64,000 nucleotides of DNA from Bacillota bacterium (GCA_023428025.1 JAEYZN010000036.1:72963-136962); one strand, 5' to 3'. Numbered from the stretch's first letter, positions 7,769 to 16,401 are shown. Numbers and translations are program-made. Notes: generated by a model from the letters alone, not told the origin.

Positions 7769-8752
7769 ATGATAAGAAGAGTTATCGGAAAATCCGGCAT
7801 CGACGCGTCCGCGATCACCATGGGACTGTGGGCCGCCGGCGGAGACAGCGCCTGGGGAGCGTCTGACGACGCGGAAACCATCAGGGCGATCCACGCCGCT
7901 TTCGACAGGGGCATCGACATATACGACACCGCACCGGCCTACGGCTTTGGCCGCAGCGAGCGCGTGCTGGGCGAGGCGCTGAAGGGCATGCGCCACAAGG
8001 TGCGCGTTATCACCAAGTGCGGACTGCGGTTTGACGGGGTGGGCGCGCGGCTGTTGGAGCGGGACGGCACGCCGATCACCATCGATCCGTCGCCCGAGAC
8101 CGTCGTCAGCGGCACGGAGCAGAGTCTCAAAAATTTGCAGACGGATTACATCGACGTGCTGATCACGCACTGGCAGTCGCGCCCGCCGCATATCGTCCCC
8201 ATCGAAGACACGATGAGCGCGCTGCTGCAGCTTAAAAAAGAAGGCAAGATACGCGCCATCGGCATTTCCAACGTGACGCTGGACCAGGTGAAGGAATATC
8301 TGAAATACGGCCAGGTGGACCTGATACAGCAGAAATATTCGATGCTGTCGCGGGAGGCGGAAGACGAGCTGCTGCCGTTCTGCATCGAGAACAACATCAT
8401 GCTGCAGGCTTATTCGCCGCTGGAGCAGGGGCTGTTGACGGGCCGCTTCACGATGGAAACGGTGCTGCCGGACAACAACATCCGCAACCGCATCCGCTGG
8501 TATCAGCCGGCGCTGCGGGCCATGTTGATCGGCGTGCTGTCCAAATGGCAGCCGCTGTGTGAGAAATACGGCTGCAGCGTCTCCAACCTCGCCATCGCGT
8601 GGTTGCTGGGCCAGGGCGAGGTGGTCAACGCCGCGTGCGGCGCGCGCAAGACCGCGCACATTCTGGATAACGCGAAAGGCGCTGAGATCGTTCTTGACCG
8701 CGAAGACCTTGTTTCCATGCGCGAGGACATCCTGTCCATAGATAGTGAATAG
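7769..8752 (+). CDS. Aldo/keto reductase (327 aa)
   Basis: NAD(P)H-dependent oxidoreductase with a TIM-barrel fold; the substrate is probably a sugar or other small carbonyl compound. The AKR tetrad can be read as Asp and Tyr in IDIYDTAPAYGFGRSE, Lys in VITKCG and His in VLITHWQ. The GISNVTLDQVKEYLKYG segment is also typical. The start at 7769 follows AAAGGAGG by 6 bases. A terminator follows the stop by about 30 bases, so it is monocistronic. It could act with xylose isomerase in sugar metabolism, but only position supports that. Confidence 0.92.
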   Translation: MIRRVIGKSGIDASAITMGLWAAGGDSAWGASDDAETIRAIHAAFDRGIDIYDTAPAYGFGRSERVLGEALKGMRHKVRVITKCGLRFDGVGARLLERDGTPITIDPSPETVVSGTEQSLKNLQTDYIDVLITHWQSRPPHIVPIEDTMSALLQLKKEGKIRAIGISNVTLDQVKEYLKYGQVDLIQQKYSMLSREAEDELLPFCIENNIMLQAYSPLEQGLLTGRFTMETVLPDNNIRNRIRWYQPALRAMLIGVLSKWQPLCEKYGCSVSNLAIAWLLGQGEVVNAACGARKTAHILDNAKGAEIVLDREDLVSMREDILSIDSE

Positions 8753-8785
8753 TCTGATCTGAAAAATGAAGAAAGCCGACCGATG

Positions 8786-8816
8786 AAACCGCTGCATTTG
8801 ATTTATCAGCGGTTTT
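8786..8816 (+). terminator. Terminator of the aldo/keto reductase gene
   Basis: AAACCGCTG and CAGCGGTTT form a 9-bp stem with a 12-base loop, followed by a short T run. Confidence 0.75.
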
Positions 8817-8936
8817 GATTTGCTCTTAAAAACAAAGACATATATTGAGCCCGATGCTCAAAAAATTGGATCTTGTTTCCGTCAATAACCAAAGCTGGAG
8901 ATAATTCGAAAATTGTGTCTTTTTTATTACGGAAGT

Positions 8937-8965
8937 TTGACTTTTTGTAATATCTTTGTTATCAT
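8937..8965 (+). promoter_or_regulatory. SigA-type promoter of the Pro/Thr-tailed protein gene
   Basis: TTGACT (8937-8942), a 17-base spacer and TATCAT (8960-8965), about 45 bases ahead of the start codon. The same TATCAT -10 appears at two other promoters in this window. Confidence 0.75.
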
Positions 8966-9008
8966 AGTGTGACGAGACAAACAGGTTCTTTACACAGGAG
9001 TGTTGAAT

Positions 9009-10847
9009 ATGCAAAAGAAGCAAGGCCTTGCCCATTCCAAAACAGGGTCCGGGCATAGGCCCGAATACGGCCTGCCGCAGGGCCGCGATTATTTTCAGGT
9101 CAAAACGATCAAACCGGCCAAGCCATACAGTGAGGAAGCCGAGGATGATGCGCGTTCTGCTTCGCCGCGCCTTCGCGCTGTGCCGCGCAACGACGACGCA
9201 CAGCAGCCGCGTTCCGCGTTCGAGCATGAACGCATGAATCAGACCGCAGAACCCACAACCAGCGCGCCGCCGCGCGCGCGCAGAAACATAACCGATCCGG
9301 TTGCCGAAGCACCGAAAACGGAACAGCGTCCGAAGGCCGTTGCGAAGCCCGCTGCAACGCCTGCCCCTGCCGCCAAATCCGACGTGACGCGACGCAAGCC
9401 GTCCAGCCGCATGGCGATGAAGCAGGCGAACGCAGACATATTCGCGGAGGTGCCGGAGAGCGGCCTGCCTGTGCACGACATGCCGTTGAGCCGCATGGCG
9501 ATGAAGGCGGTGATGGCGGACGCTTTCGCGGAGGATCTCGCCGAGCCGCATGAATCCGCGCCGTACAGCGCCGCGCCCGTTCAAGACAGCCCTGCGCCCA
9601 CGGTCCGCCGCGCCGTTCCGGCGGAGCAGGAAGAAACTGTGCTGCCCGCAGCGCGCCAGGCCGTCAGCGCACAGCCAGCCCAGATGCATAGCCGCGGCGC
9701 GCTGGGCGCTGTCTCGCCGCGCGCGAACAAACCGGTACGCCTGCCGCTGGACGACAGCTATCTGGACGCGCTGGACGACGACGAGTTCGAGGATACCCCG
9801 TTAAGCCCCGGCAAACGAAAGGGCTATGACGAAGAGCTGCCCGCTGTGCGCAAACCGGCGAAAACACGGCCCGCTCAAACCCGTGGCAGTGGCAAATCAC
9901 CCGCTGTCACACCGCGTACAAAAAAGCCGTCACGCCCGTCTACGGAAAACAATTATCTGGACGACGAGTTTGATGATACCCCGCTGAAGCCCGGCAGACG
10001 GAAAGGCTATGCCGAAGTGCCCGCTGTGCGCAAACCGGCGAAAACGCGGTCCGCTCAAACCCGTACAGGCGGCACGCTGCCCGCTGTCCCGGCGCGCGCG
10101 AGCAAGCCGGCGCGCCCGCTTATGGAAAACGACTATCTGAATGTACTGGATGACGATGAGTTCGACGACATCCCGCTGATGCCCGGCAGGCAAACAGGCT
10201 ATGACGCGGAGCTGCCCGACGTCATGGACAACCGCCGCAAACGCCCGGTGCGTGGGGCCGAGTTTCCGGGGCTGAAAACGCCCAAGCCGGAGGCGCGCCG
10301 CAAACGCCGCATCATCATTCTGGCGGTGCTGGCGCTCATCATAACGGTGGCCGGACTGTTCCTGCTGCTCAACCAGAACAATGTACAGCTGCCCGATGGC
10401 CTGAGCATGGCGCCGATGGCAACGGTCTATGCTGACGCGGAGCCCACCGGCTCCCCGCCCGGGCCGTCGCCCACGTTTGCGGCGGTGGCGCCCGTAAACC
10501 AGACGGTGACGCCGACCCCGACGCCCACGCCGACGGCTTCCGTGACGCCCACGCCGTCATCCTCGCCCACCGCGTCGCCCACGCCCACACCGAAGCCAAC
10601 CGCAACGCCCAAACCAACAGCCACGGCAGCGCCGACGCCTGTACCGACACCCGTGCCCACGCCCGCACCCACCCCGGTTCCCACGCCCGTGCCGACGCCG
10701 GTCCCCACGCCCGTGCCGACACCGGTGCCAACACCGGTGCCGACGCCAGTCCCCACGCCTATTCCCACGCCGGTCCCCACACCCGCACCCACTTCAGTTC
10801 CCACACCCGTACCCACAGACGAGCCGACAGTTGACCCCGGGGTATAA
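9009..10847 (+). CDS. Single-pass membrane protein with repeat-rich cytoplasmic part and Pro/Thr tail (612 aa)
   Basis: No known family is recognised. From the N-terminus: a charged, disordered region; two copies of a short motif S-R-M-A-M-K-x3-A-D-x-F-A-E (about residues 134 and 162); three copies of a roughly 60-residue repeat containing DDEFxDTPLxPGxRKGY followed by PAVRKPAKTRxAQTR; a basic stop (RRKRR); one membrane span of about 20 residues near 435-455; and a C-terminal tail of about 160 residues made mostly of Pro-Thr-Pro-Val units. Lacking a signal peptide, it is predicted type II, with the Pro/Thr tail outside and possibly crossing the wall. The ATG at 9009 follows GGAG by 8 bases. 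It is followed by a cell-wall carboxypeptidase gene. Confidence 0.8.
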   Translation: MQKKQGLAHSKTGSGHRPEYGLPQGRDYFQVKTIKPAKPYSEEAEDDARSASPRLRAVPRNDDAQQPRSAFEHERMNQTAEPTTSAPPRARRNITDPVAEAPKTEQRPKAVAKPAATPAPAAKSDVTRRKPSSRMAMKQANADIFAEVPESGLPVHDMPLSRMAMKAVMADAFAEDLAEPHESAPYSAAPVQDSPAPTVRRAVPAEQEETVLPAARQAVSAQPAQMHSRGALGAVSPRANKPVRLPLDDSYLDALDDDEFEDTPLSPGKRKGYDEELPAVRKPAKTRPAQTRGSGKSPAVTPRTKKPSRPSTENNYLDDEFDDTPLKPGRRKGYAEVPAVRKPAKTRSAQTRTGGTLPAVPARASKPARPLMENDYLNVLDDDEFDDIPLMPGRQTGYDAELPDVMDNRRKRPVRGAEFPGLKTPKPEARRKRRIIILAVLALIITVAGLFLLLNQNNVQLPDGLSMAPMATVYADAEPTGSPPGPSPTFAAVAPVNQTVTPTPTPTPTASVTPTPSSSPTASPTPTPKPTATPKPTATAAPTPVPTPVPTPAPTPVPTPVPTPVPTPVPTPVPTPVPTPVPTPIPTPVPTPAPTSVPTPVPTDEPTVDPGV

Positions 10848-10856
10848 GCAAGACGC

Positions 10857-10885
10857 TGTTCAGGCGCTAAAATGCATGATATAAT
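10857..10885 (+). promoter_or_regulatory. Promoter of the carboxypeptidase gene
   Basis: TGTTCA (10857-10862), a 17-base spacer and a perfect TATAAT (10880-10885). Transcription would start near 10892, which argues against the ATG at 10892 and for the one at 10910. Confidence 0.6.
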
Positions 10886-10909
10886 GAAAATATGGAGACG
10901 AAACGCAAC

Positions 10910-11941
10910 ATGAAGAATAACGCAATGCACAGAGGCGGACGCTGCCTGGCGTTCGCCTTGATTTTTATAAGCTTAAGCGGCTGTGCCGCGCCCGTTGACG
11001 CGCCGGCATCCTCGTCCGTTGTGACGCCAACAGCAACACCTGCGGCCACGCTGTCACCCACGGTCACGCCGGAGCCTTCCCCCGTCGCCACCACCGCGCC
11101 CGACCTCACGCCGGAGCCGGCGTCCGAACCCACCACAGCTGCAACCGAGCTTTCCTTCACGGGCCAGCTCGTGTGCACCGCGGGGGACTCCGTCAACATT
11201 CGCAGCCAGGCGGACAAAAACAGTGAGGTCGTCGGCACGCTGCCCGGCGGCGCCGTGGCGGACGCCATCGCGTACGAGGACGACTGGGCGCATATCTCTT
11301 ACGATGGGATCACGGGCTATGTCAGCCGCGATTATGTCGTCGCCCGACACAAGCCGGAGACGGACGTTCCCAAAGGCGACTGGGCGCTGATACTCGTCAG
11401 CCCGTTCAGCGAGCTGCCGGACGGCTTTACCGTGGAGACGGCGGGCTTAGAAGGCGGCAAGGTGGACAAGCGCATACTCAAAATCAGCGAGGAAATGTTC
11501 GCGGACGCCAAGGAAGACGGTGTCACGCTGAAGCTGGTGGACGCCTACCGCAGCTTTGAGCTGCAGAGCCAGCTGTTTGAAGAGAAGGTGAACAGCTACA
11601 TATCGAAAGGCTACAGCCGCGAGGACGCCGAAGCCGAGGCCGCGACCATCACGGCGCGCCCCAACACCAGCGAGCACCAGACCGGGCTGGCGATGGACAT
11701 CGTCACGCCGTCGTACACCAAGAGAGATTCGGGCTTTGCGAAGACCGACGCATTCAAATGGCTGAACGCCAACGCGCAGGACTACGGGTTCACGCTGCGG
11801 TACAAAAAGAACAGCCAGGATATCACGGGCGTGATCTACGAGCCGTGGCACTGGCGCTTTGTGGGCGTGGAAGCGGCCCGCGCCATGAAGAAGAGCGGCG
11901 AAACGCTGGAGGAATATCTGGGCCTGGCAGCCTGCCACTGA
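10910..11941 (+). CDS. SH3b-containing D-alanyl-D-alanine carboxypeptidase, VanY/M15B type (343 aa)
   Basis: Lipoprotein predicted to trim peptidoglycan stem peptides on the outer face of the membrane. Order of parts: hydrophobic signal with lipobox LSGC (Cys25), a Pro/Thr/Ser-rich linker, a bacterial SH3 domain (about residues 85-145, containing SVNIRSQADKNSEVVG), then an M15B peptidase domain. The zinc motif SEHQTGLAMDI (S-x-H-x-x-G-x-A-x-D) and the EPWHWRFVG motif are intact, as is the DAYRSFELQ signature. GGAG lies 12 bases before the chosen ATG. The adjacent Pro/Thr-tailed protein and the nearby NlpC/P60 hydrolase give this stretch a cell-envelope theme. Confidence 0.92.
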   Translation: MKNNAMHRGGRCLAFALIFISLSGCAAPVDAPASSSVVTPTATPAATLSPTVTPEPSPVATTAPDLTPEPASEPTTAATELSFTGQLVCTAGDSVNIRSQADKNSEVVGTLPGGAVADAIAYEDDWAHISYDGITGYVSRDYVVARHKPETDVPKGDWALILVSPFSELPDGFTVETAGLEGGKVDKRILKISEEMFADAKEDGVTLKLVDAYRSFELQSQLFEEKVNSYISKGYSREDAEAEAATITARPNTSEHQTGLAMDIVTPSYTKRDSGFAKTDAFKWLNANAQDYGFTLRYKKNSQDITGVIYEPWHWRFVGVEAARAMKKSGETLEEYLGLAACH

Positions 11942-12013
11942 ATGGGCCGGAGGCTGTCTGGCGGCAGCACCACCGCGCCATCAGTTGCGAATTATCTATA
12001 AGGAGAGAATCTC

Positions 12014-12759
12014 ATGGCTGACACGTTCATCTGCCTGAATAAAGAGAATATCGACAGGGAGCACCTGTGCTGCGCCATCGCGGACAAGAAGCATCAGGCC
12101 GGGGTGGCCGCCAAGAAGAGCTGGCTGGGCGAACGGTTGGCGGAGGGCCATGTATTCCGCAAGCTGGACGCCAAGGGCAAGGTGTTCATCGAATACGCGC
12201 CGCTGGAGAATGCGTGGGCGCCGGTGGAAGGCGGCAATTACATCTACATAACTGCCTGTGGGTGTCGGGCAGCTTTGCCGGCAAGGGCCACGGCCGGGCG
12301 CTGCTTGAGGCCTGTGTCACGGACGCCAAAGCGCAGGGCAGGTCCGGCGTGTGCGTGCTCAGCGCCAAAAAGAAGACGCCCTTCCTGTCCGACAAGAAGT
12401 TTTTGCTGCACTTCGGCTTTACGGTGGCGGATGCCGTGGGCGATTACGAGCTGCTGTCGCTGTCCTTCGACGGCAGCCTGCCCCGTTTCGCCGATAACGC
12501 CCGCAAGCTGGCCACCGATATTCCCGGCCTCGCCGTCTACTACAGCCCGCAATGCCCGTACGCCGCCAACTGCATCGAACAGATTGCGGATTACTGTCAG
12601 CAGAACGGCATCGCATTCCACCCCGTTCCGGTGCAGTCCCTCGAGGAAGCCAAAGCGGTGCCCGGCGTGTTCAACAACTGGGCGGTGTTTCTGGACGGGC
12701 GTTTTCAAACCGTTCACCTGCTGAACGGGAACCTGCTGAAAAAGCTGCTGCGCCAATAG
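12014..12759 (+). pseudogene. YoaP-like GNAT acetyltransferase, single frameshift
   Basis: Two frames together give one full-length protein. The first runs from the ATG at 12014 (AGGAG 8 bases upstream) to about 12249 and ends in ...EGGNYIYI. The second resumes at 12250 as NCLWVSGSFAGKGHGRALLE and continues to the stop at 12759. Joining them restores the expected CoA-binding region (GSFAGKGHGRALLEA) and a C-terminal YoaP-type domain with the YYSPQCPYAANCIEQ motif. The change is equivalent to loss of one base between 12249 and 12250. It is either a real inactivating mutation or a sequencing or assembly error; codon use is intact on both sides, which favours a recent event or an error. Confidence 0.8.
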
Positions 12760-12773
12760 CCAAGGGCATAGGT

Positions 12774-13178
12774 TTACTCATCCCCCGCCGCTTCGGGCTG
12801 GTAGGTGATGCTCTTGATGTGAATAGCAATGCGGCCGTCCGGCACTTCCCAGTCCACCACATTCCCTGCACGGTAGCCGAGTATCGCGGTACCGATGGGA
12901 GACAGCACGGATACGCGGTTCTCAGCCAGATCGGCCTCGTCCGGATAGACCAGCGTGTACGTTTCGTCCTCAGCATCCCCGAAGGACAGCAGCACCGTTG
13001 AATGCATCGTGATCACATCCGGCGGCACCTTGCCGGGCGGCAGCACTTTGGCGCGGCCCATCTCCGCGTCCAGCGCCCTCACATGCTGTATGCCGTCCAC
13101 CTCGGACATCAGGATGTCATCGATCATTTTCTGTAACTTGGCTTTGTCAGGCTCTGTCATGATGATCTGTCTTGGCAT
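12774..13178 (-). CDS. GreA/GreB-family protein, Rnk-like (134 aa)
   Basis: The C-terminal half (VSVLSPIGTAILGYRAGNVVDWEVP) matches the GreA/GreB C-terminal FKBP-like domain that binds the RNA polymerase secondary channel. The N-terminal part is short, with about 45 residues of helix, as in Rnk (regulator of nucleoside diphosphate kinase) and unlike the long coiled coil of GreA. It may modulate RNA polymerase without transcript cleavage. The start at 13178 follows GGAGG by 7 bases, and a strong promoter lies about 150 bases upstream. Monocistronic and convergent with the YoaP-like gene. Confidence 0.85.
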   Translation of the reverse strand: MPRQIIMTEPDKAKLQKMIDDILMSEVDGIQHVRALDAEMGRAKVLPPGKVPPDVITMHSTVLLSFGDAEDETYTLVYPDEADLAENRVSVLSPIGTAILGYRAGNVVDWEVPDGRIAIHIKSITYQPEAAGDE

Positions 13179-13303
13179 CTCATAACCTCCAAAAAAATAA
13201 TACCCCCGGATATATCAGGAACGGCACCAGTCCGGCGCATCAAAGGAAAAGACACCTCGTATACGATACGAAATGCCTTGCCCCATCCGCTGGGAATATG
13301 CAT

Positions 13304-13332
13304 ATGATATCATATCGTCTATCATCTGTCAA
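13304..13332 (-). promoter_or_regulatory. SigA-type promoter of the Rnk-like gene
   Basis: On the minus strand TTGACA (13332-13327), a 17-base spacer and TATCAT (13309-13304). The leader to the start codon is about 120 bases; no clear riboswitch fold was recognised in it. Confidence 0.75.
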
Positions 13333-13427
13333 CTTTGGATTGTGTTTCCATTTAATAGCGTAATGATAATTAAATGGTATTAGCGCTTCGTCAAGCAGGC
13401 GTATTTCTGGCGCACGGTCCTTCGTTG

Positions 13428-13436
13428 TGCTATAAT
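13428..13436 (+). promoter_or_regulatory. Extended -10 promoter of the transglutaminase-like gene
   Basis: TG-c-TATAAT is a perfect extended -10. Transcription would start near 13443, leaving a leader of only about 27 bases before the ATG at 13470. Confidence 0.6.
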
Positions 13437-13469
13437 GCCTCTCAATGAAACCGAAAGCATGGTGTGCCT

Positions 13470-14090
13470 ATGACAATCGATGAAGCGGCGCTGCAATGCC
13501 GTAGCGCCAGCCTGACCGGCTGGGATCTGGTGGCGTTCGCCCAGTCTCTTGTGAACCGGCAGATGACATATTCGTATTCGAACTCCTTCGACATGCCAAG
13601 GGCCGCCTTTGAAAAAGGGCGCGGTTATTGCTGGCATCAGGCGGGCGCGCTTCAGCTCATATTCATCCGTCTGCGTATCACCAGCCGTATGGTGCACGCG
13701 GTGAAAAACGAGTTTCCTAAAATGGTGCGTGAGGGCGTGGCTCTTGCCCCTCACTTATCCGGGCACGTCTGGTGCCGTGTCACCATGAATGGCAGCGAGA
13801 AGGACGTATGCCCCGGCCATCCGGACAACAGGCCGGGCGTGATCCACTTTAAGCCCGTCTCCTCGGTGCGGAACTGGAACCCGGTTATCGCCTTTTTTTC
13901 ATACCTTGGCTCCGCCATGGTCAACGCGCGCCGCCTTAAGGCTTTGGAGAGGCTGAAGCAGCAGCAGGCCTGCAAATGGAACCCGGAACTTTGCCCCTGC
14001 AAAAAGAAAAACTGCCCGCGGTACAAAAACTGCGACACCTGCAGAGAGCATCACCACACCAACGGCGGGCTGCCCTATTGCGAGAGATGA
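13470..14090 (+). CDS. Transglutaminase-like protein with Cys/His-rich tail (206 aa)
   Basis: Residues 1-140 resemble the transglutaminase-like fold: a Cys in GRGYCWHQAGAL, a His in LSGHVWCRVTM and an Asp in SEKDVCPG are in the right order for a Cys-His-Asp triad. The last 45 residues are rich in Cys and His (CPCKKKNCPRYKNC, then CREHHHTNGG and a final Cys) and could bind zinc. No signal peptide is seen, so it is predicted cytoplasmic. The ATG at 13470 is preferred over GTG at 13464; the ribosome site is weak. Whether it is a protease, a cross-linking enzyme or inactive cannot be told. It ends at a shared terminator with the convergent NlpC/P60 gene. Confidence 0.7.
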   Translation: MTIDEAALQCRSASLTGWDLVAFAQSLVNRQMTYSYSNSFDMPRAAFEKGRGYCWHQAGALQLIFIRLRITSRMVHAVKNEFPKMVREGVALAPHLSGHVWCRVTMNGSEKDVCPGHPDNRPGVIHFKPVSSVRNWNPVIAFFSYLGSAMVNARRLKALERLKQQQACKWNPELCPCKKKNCPRYKNCDTCREHHHTNGGLPYCER

Positions 14091-14108
14091 TGATATCAGC
14101 TGATATGA

Positions 14109-14145
14109 AAAAAGCGGGCACTGCCAATATGCAATGCCTGCTTTT
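14109..14145. terminator. Bidirectional terminator between convergent genes
   Basis: AAAAGCGGGCACTGC and GCAATGCCTGCTTTT pair with two mismatches around a short loop. A- and T-runs on the two sides allow termination in both directions. Confidence 0.75.
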
Positions 14146-14170
14146 GTTTATTTTCAAGATAATCGGTCTC

Positions 14171-15391
14171 TTACCACGGGCGCCGCGCATATACGAACAG
14201 CTTCTTCCATGTGGACGTGGTGCAGGAGCGCTTGACCACCTTGCCGTTGCTGGTGGACGCGTCGATCATCATGCCGTCTCCCACGTAGATACCCACATGC
14301 CCGATGCGGGTCTTGGCGGACGAATGCCAGAAGAACAGCAGATCGCCCTTTTCCAGATTGCTCATGGACTCGATCTTCTCCCAGTCGGATACCTTGGCGT
14401 AACCGGCCGCATTGTAGCGCCCGCGGGACGAGCCCGCCTGCTTTAAGCAGTAGTACACCAGGCCGGAGCAGTCGAAGGATTTGGGGCCTTCGTTGCCGAG
14501 TATATACGGCTTGCCCAACTGGTCCGCCGCCACCTCGAGCATCTTGGAGACATTGGCGCTCCTTTTTTCCGCCTGCGCCTTGGACGCGCTGGGCTTGGCG
14601 TCCGGCGAATAGATCATATCCAGCGTGTGCTCGCCCGTCTTGCCGTCCACCGAGAGTTTGTTTCGTTCCTGAAACGCCTTCACCGCGGCCACCGTCTCGT
14701 CGCCGTAATAGCCCGTGGTCTTGCTCATGTATCCCAGATCCACCAGCTGACGCTGAAGGCTGTCCACGTCCTCGCCGCGCGTGCCCTGCAGCAGCGTATA
14801 TTTCTTGGCGTCGTCCGAATAGATCAGCGCCAGCGTCTCCGGTCCCGCGACGCCATCCTGCTGCAGGCTGTGCTGCCGCTGGAACAGCTCCACCGCGTAT
14901 TTGGTGGCGGGGCCGAAGAGCTGCGTCGTCTCGTCCACGTCCAGATACCCAAGGTCGATCAACCGCTCCTGAAGCTGCTGCACGCGTTCGTTCTCATCAC
15001 CCTTCTTCAGCGTGGGGTCGGGCGTTGGCGTCGGCGTCGGCTCTGGCGTCGGTGACGGTGTGGATTCGGGTGTTGCCACGGGCGTTTCCGCCTGTTGGCC
15101 CGACGCGGCCAGCGGCAGCAGATCGCCGCCCGCGTTCGCCAGAGAGGCTTCGTTGCCCGGCTGAGCCAGCGCCGCCGCCACATGGCCGGGCAGCAAAACA
15201 GCCAACCCCACCACAGCCGCCACCAGAAGGGCCGCCGCACCGAACACCGCCAGCCGCTTTTTCACACTGAGCATCCGGAATTTCAGACGCGCCTGCGACA
15301 GCCTGCCTCCCGTCCGCCCAAACACTTTCGAACGGTCAAAATCCATCGCGGCATTTTTCACCGATCTCCTGTATCGTCTTCTTCTGTGCAT
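14171..15391 (-). CDS. NlpC/P60 peptidoglycan hydrolase with two peptidoglycan-binding domains (406 aa)
   Basis: Predicted cell-wall endopeptidase cutting the stem peptide. Layout: a basic cytoplasmic head of about 45 residues, one membrane span (about 46-68), a Pro/Thr-rich linker, two peptidoglycan-binding type 1 repeats (VQQLQERLIDLGYLDVDET and VDSLQRQLVDLGYMSKTTG), then an NlpC/P60 domain. The catalytic Cys in SFDCSGLVYYC and His in RIGHVGIYVG are intact. The unusually long basic head suggests a membrane-anchored, outward-facing enzyme. The start follows GGGAGG by 7 bases. Confidence 0.92.
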   Translation of the reverse strand: MHRRRRYRRSVKNAAMDFDRSKVFGRTGGRLSQARLKFRMLSVKKRLAVFGAAALLVAAVVGLAVLLPGHVAAALAQPGNEASLANAGGDLLPLAASGQQAETPVATPESTPSPTPEPTPTPTPDPTLKKGDENERVQQLQERLIDLGYLDVDETTQLFGPATKYAVELFQRQHSLQQDGVAGPETLALIYSDDAKKYTLLQGTRGEDVDSLQRQLVDLGYMSKTTGYYGDETVAAVKAFQERNKLSVDGKTGEHTLDMIYSPDAKPSASKAQAEKRSANVSKMLEVAADQLGKPYILGNEGPKSFDCSGLVYYCLKQAGSSRGRYNAAGYAKVSDWEKIESMSNLEKGDLLFFWHSSAKTRIGHVGIYVGDGMMIDASTSNGKVVKRSCTTSTWKKLFVYARRPW

Positions 15392-15730
15392 CGCGTCCTC
15401 CCTTGGCTTTTCTCCATTTTATAAAAAGACGCGCGTAAAGGCAATAGTTTCGGGAATAATTGTTACATTTTTTTTACGATTCTTAATATTGTTTTACCAA
15501 AAGAGCTTTTTTCGTGCTCATTTATCTGCTGTTCGGCAAAGTTGCAAGGGTTTTCGGGATGATATAATGAGCCAATATGAAGGGCAAAAACAATGAAAAA
15601 GATCAGATTTTGGCGCGCACTTACGCCCGCTCGCCTGCCAATGGATGGGTTACATGAAATACCCGAAGAAACGTTACCCCTACCTTTGGTCACTTGCGGT
15701 CCAAAAACCCGTTTGCGGACAACAGCGCGG
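15392..15730. other. Gene-free stretch with a promoter-like site and a doubtful small frame
   Basis: The part nearest the NlpC/P60 gene is AT-rich and should hold its promoter (TATAAA at about 15417-15422, minus strand). On the plus strand TATAAT at 15563-15568 is followed by short frames starting at 15577 and 15593. The frame from 15577 reads 57 codons to 15750 with one internal TGA at 15655. No product is recognised and no gene is called. Confidence 0.4.
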
Positions 15731-16390
15731 TCATCTCGGAGCCAGCATGATGGTGAACGCGATCAGCGCCTGCGCGGCGAAATACGTCACGGTGCTGAAA
15801 GGGCCTGCCGCCTTGCTACCCGTCTGCTGCTCTATACCCAGCAGCAGGTCTGAAACGGCAAACAGCACACCGCCGCCTGCCGCGAATGCGCCGAACAGCA
15901 CGGACGCATTTGGCGCCCACAGCATGGACAGCGCTCTTGCGGACATGGCGCACAGCACCGCGATATAGGCGTACAGCGCGGCGACGCTGCGGCCCGCTAT
16001 CACGCGCCGTGTGTGCAGCAGCGAGACGCCGAGCGTCATGAGTGCGGCAAAAAAAACAGCGTCCACCCATGAGGGGGGCGCTATTGTCCAGAAAGCGCTG
16101 ATATAAAGCCCGTGCGCCGCGGCAAAAGCGATCATGCCCGCAAGGGTGAAGCCGTCTCCGCGGTCCGTGAACAGCAGCAAGGCGTCTCCCAGCAGTGAGG
16201 CGCACAGCCCGCCCAGCACCAGCATATAGTAGCCTTCAGGCGCGCCGGTGCGCAAGCTGACCGCCACCATCACAAACATCACGCTGGCGGCACATTTGTA
16301 AAATACACGTGCGAGCATGCTCTTGCCATGGCGGACAAACGCGTACGCGACGGCGAATATGCCCAGCAGCGCGGCGTATACATACGACAC
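15731..16390 (-). CDS. YhhN/TMEM86-family membrane protein, lysoplasmalogenase-like (219 aa)
   Basis: Polytopic membrane protein with about seven or eight predicted spans. Conserved acidic residues in the family pattern are visible in ASLLGDALLLF and FAVSDLLLGIEQ. Characterised relatives hydrolyse lysoplasmalogens; whether this one does is unproven. The GTG at 16390 is taken as the start because it follows the upstream gene's stop by 11 bases; its ribosome site (AAGG) is weak, so the start is uncertain. Last gene of the ireB-ruvX-DUF1292 run. Confidence 0.8.
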   Translation of the reverse strand: MSYVYAALLGIFAVAYAFVRHGKSMLARVFYKCAASVMFVMVAVSLRTGAPEGYYMLVLGGLCASLLGDALLLFTDRGDGFTLAGMIAFAAAHGLYISAFWTIAPPSWVDAVFFAALMTLGVSLLHTRRVIAGRSVAALYAYIAVLCAMSARALSMLWAPNASVLFGAFAAGGGVLFAVSDLLLGIEQQTGSKAAGPFSTVTYFAAQALIAFTIMLAPR

Positions 16391-16401
16391 GGCCTTAAAA
16401 T

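Noticed and set aside
10620..10815. Possible CRISPR or direct-repeat array
   Set aside because: The 6-12 base repetition follows the codons of the Pro/Thr tail; there are no spacers and no cas genes.
10427..10930. Open frame opposite the Pro/Thr tail coding Gly-Val-Gly-Thr repeats
   Set aside because: It is the antisense shadow of the Pro-Thr-Pro-Val codons, with no ribosome site of its own.
13445..13483. 12-codon leader peptide overlapping the transglutaminase-like start
   Set aside because: It lacks a ribosome site and any residue bias that would suggest attenuation.
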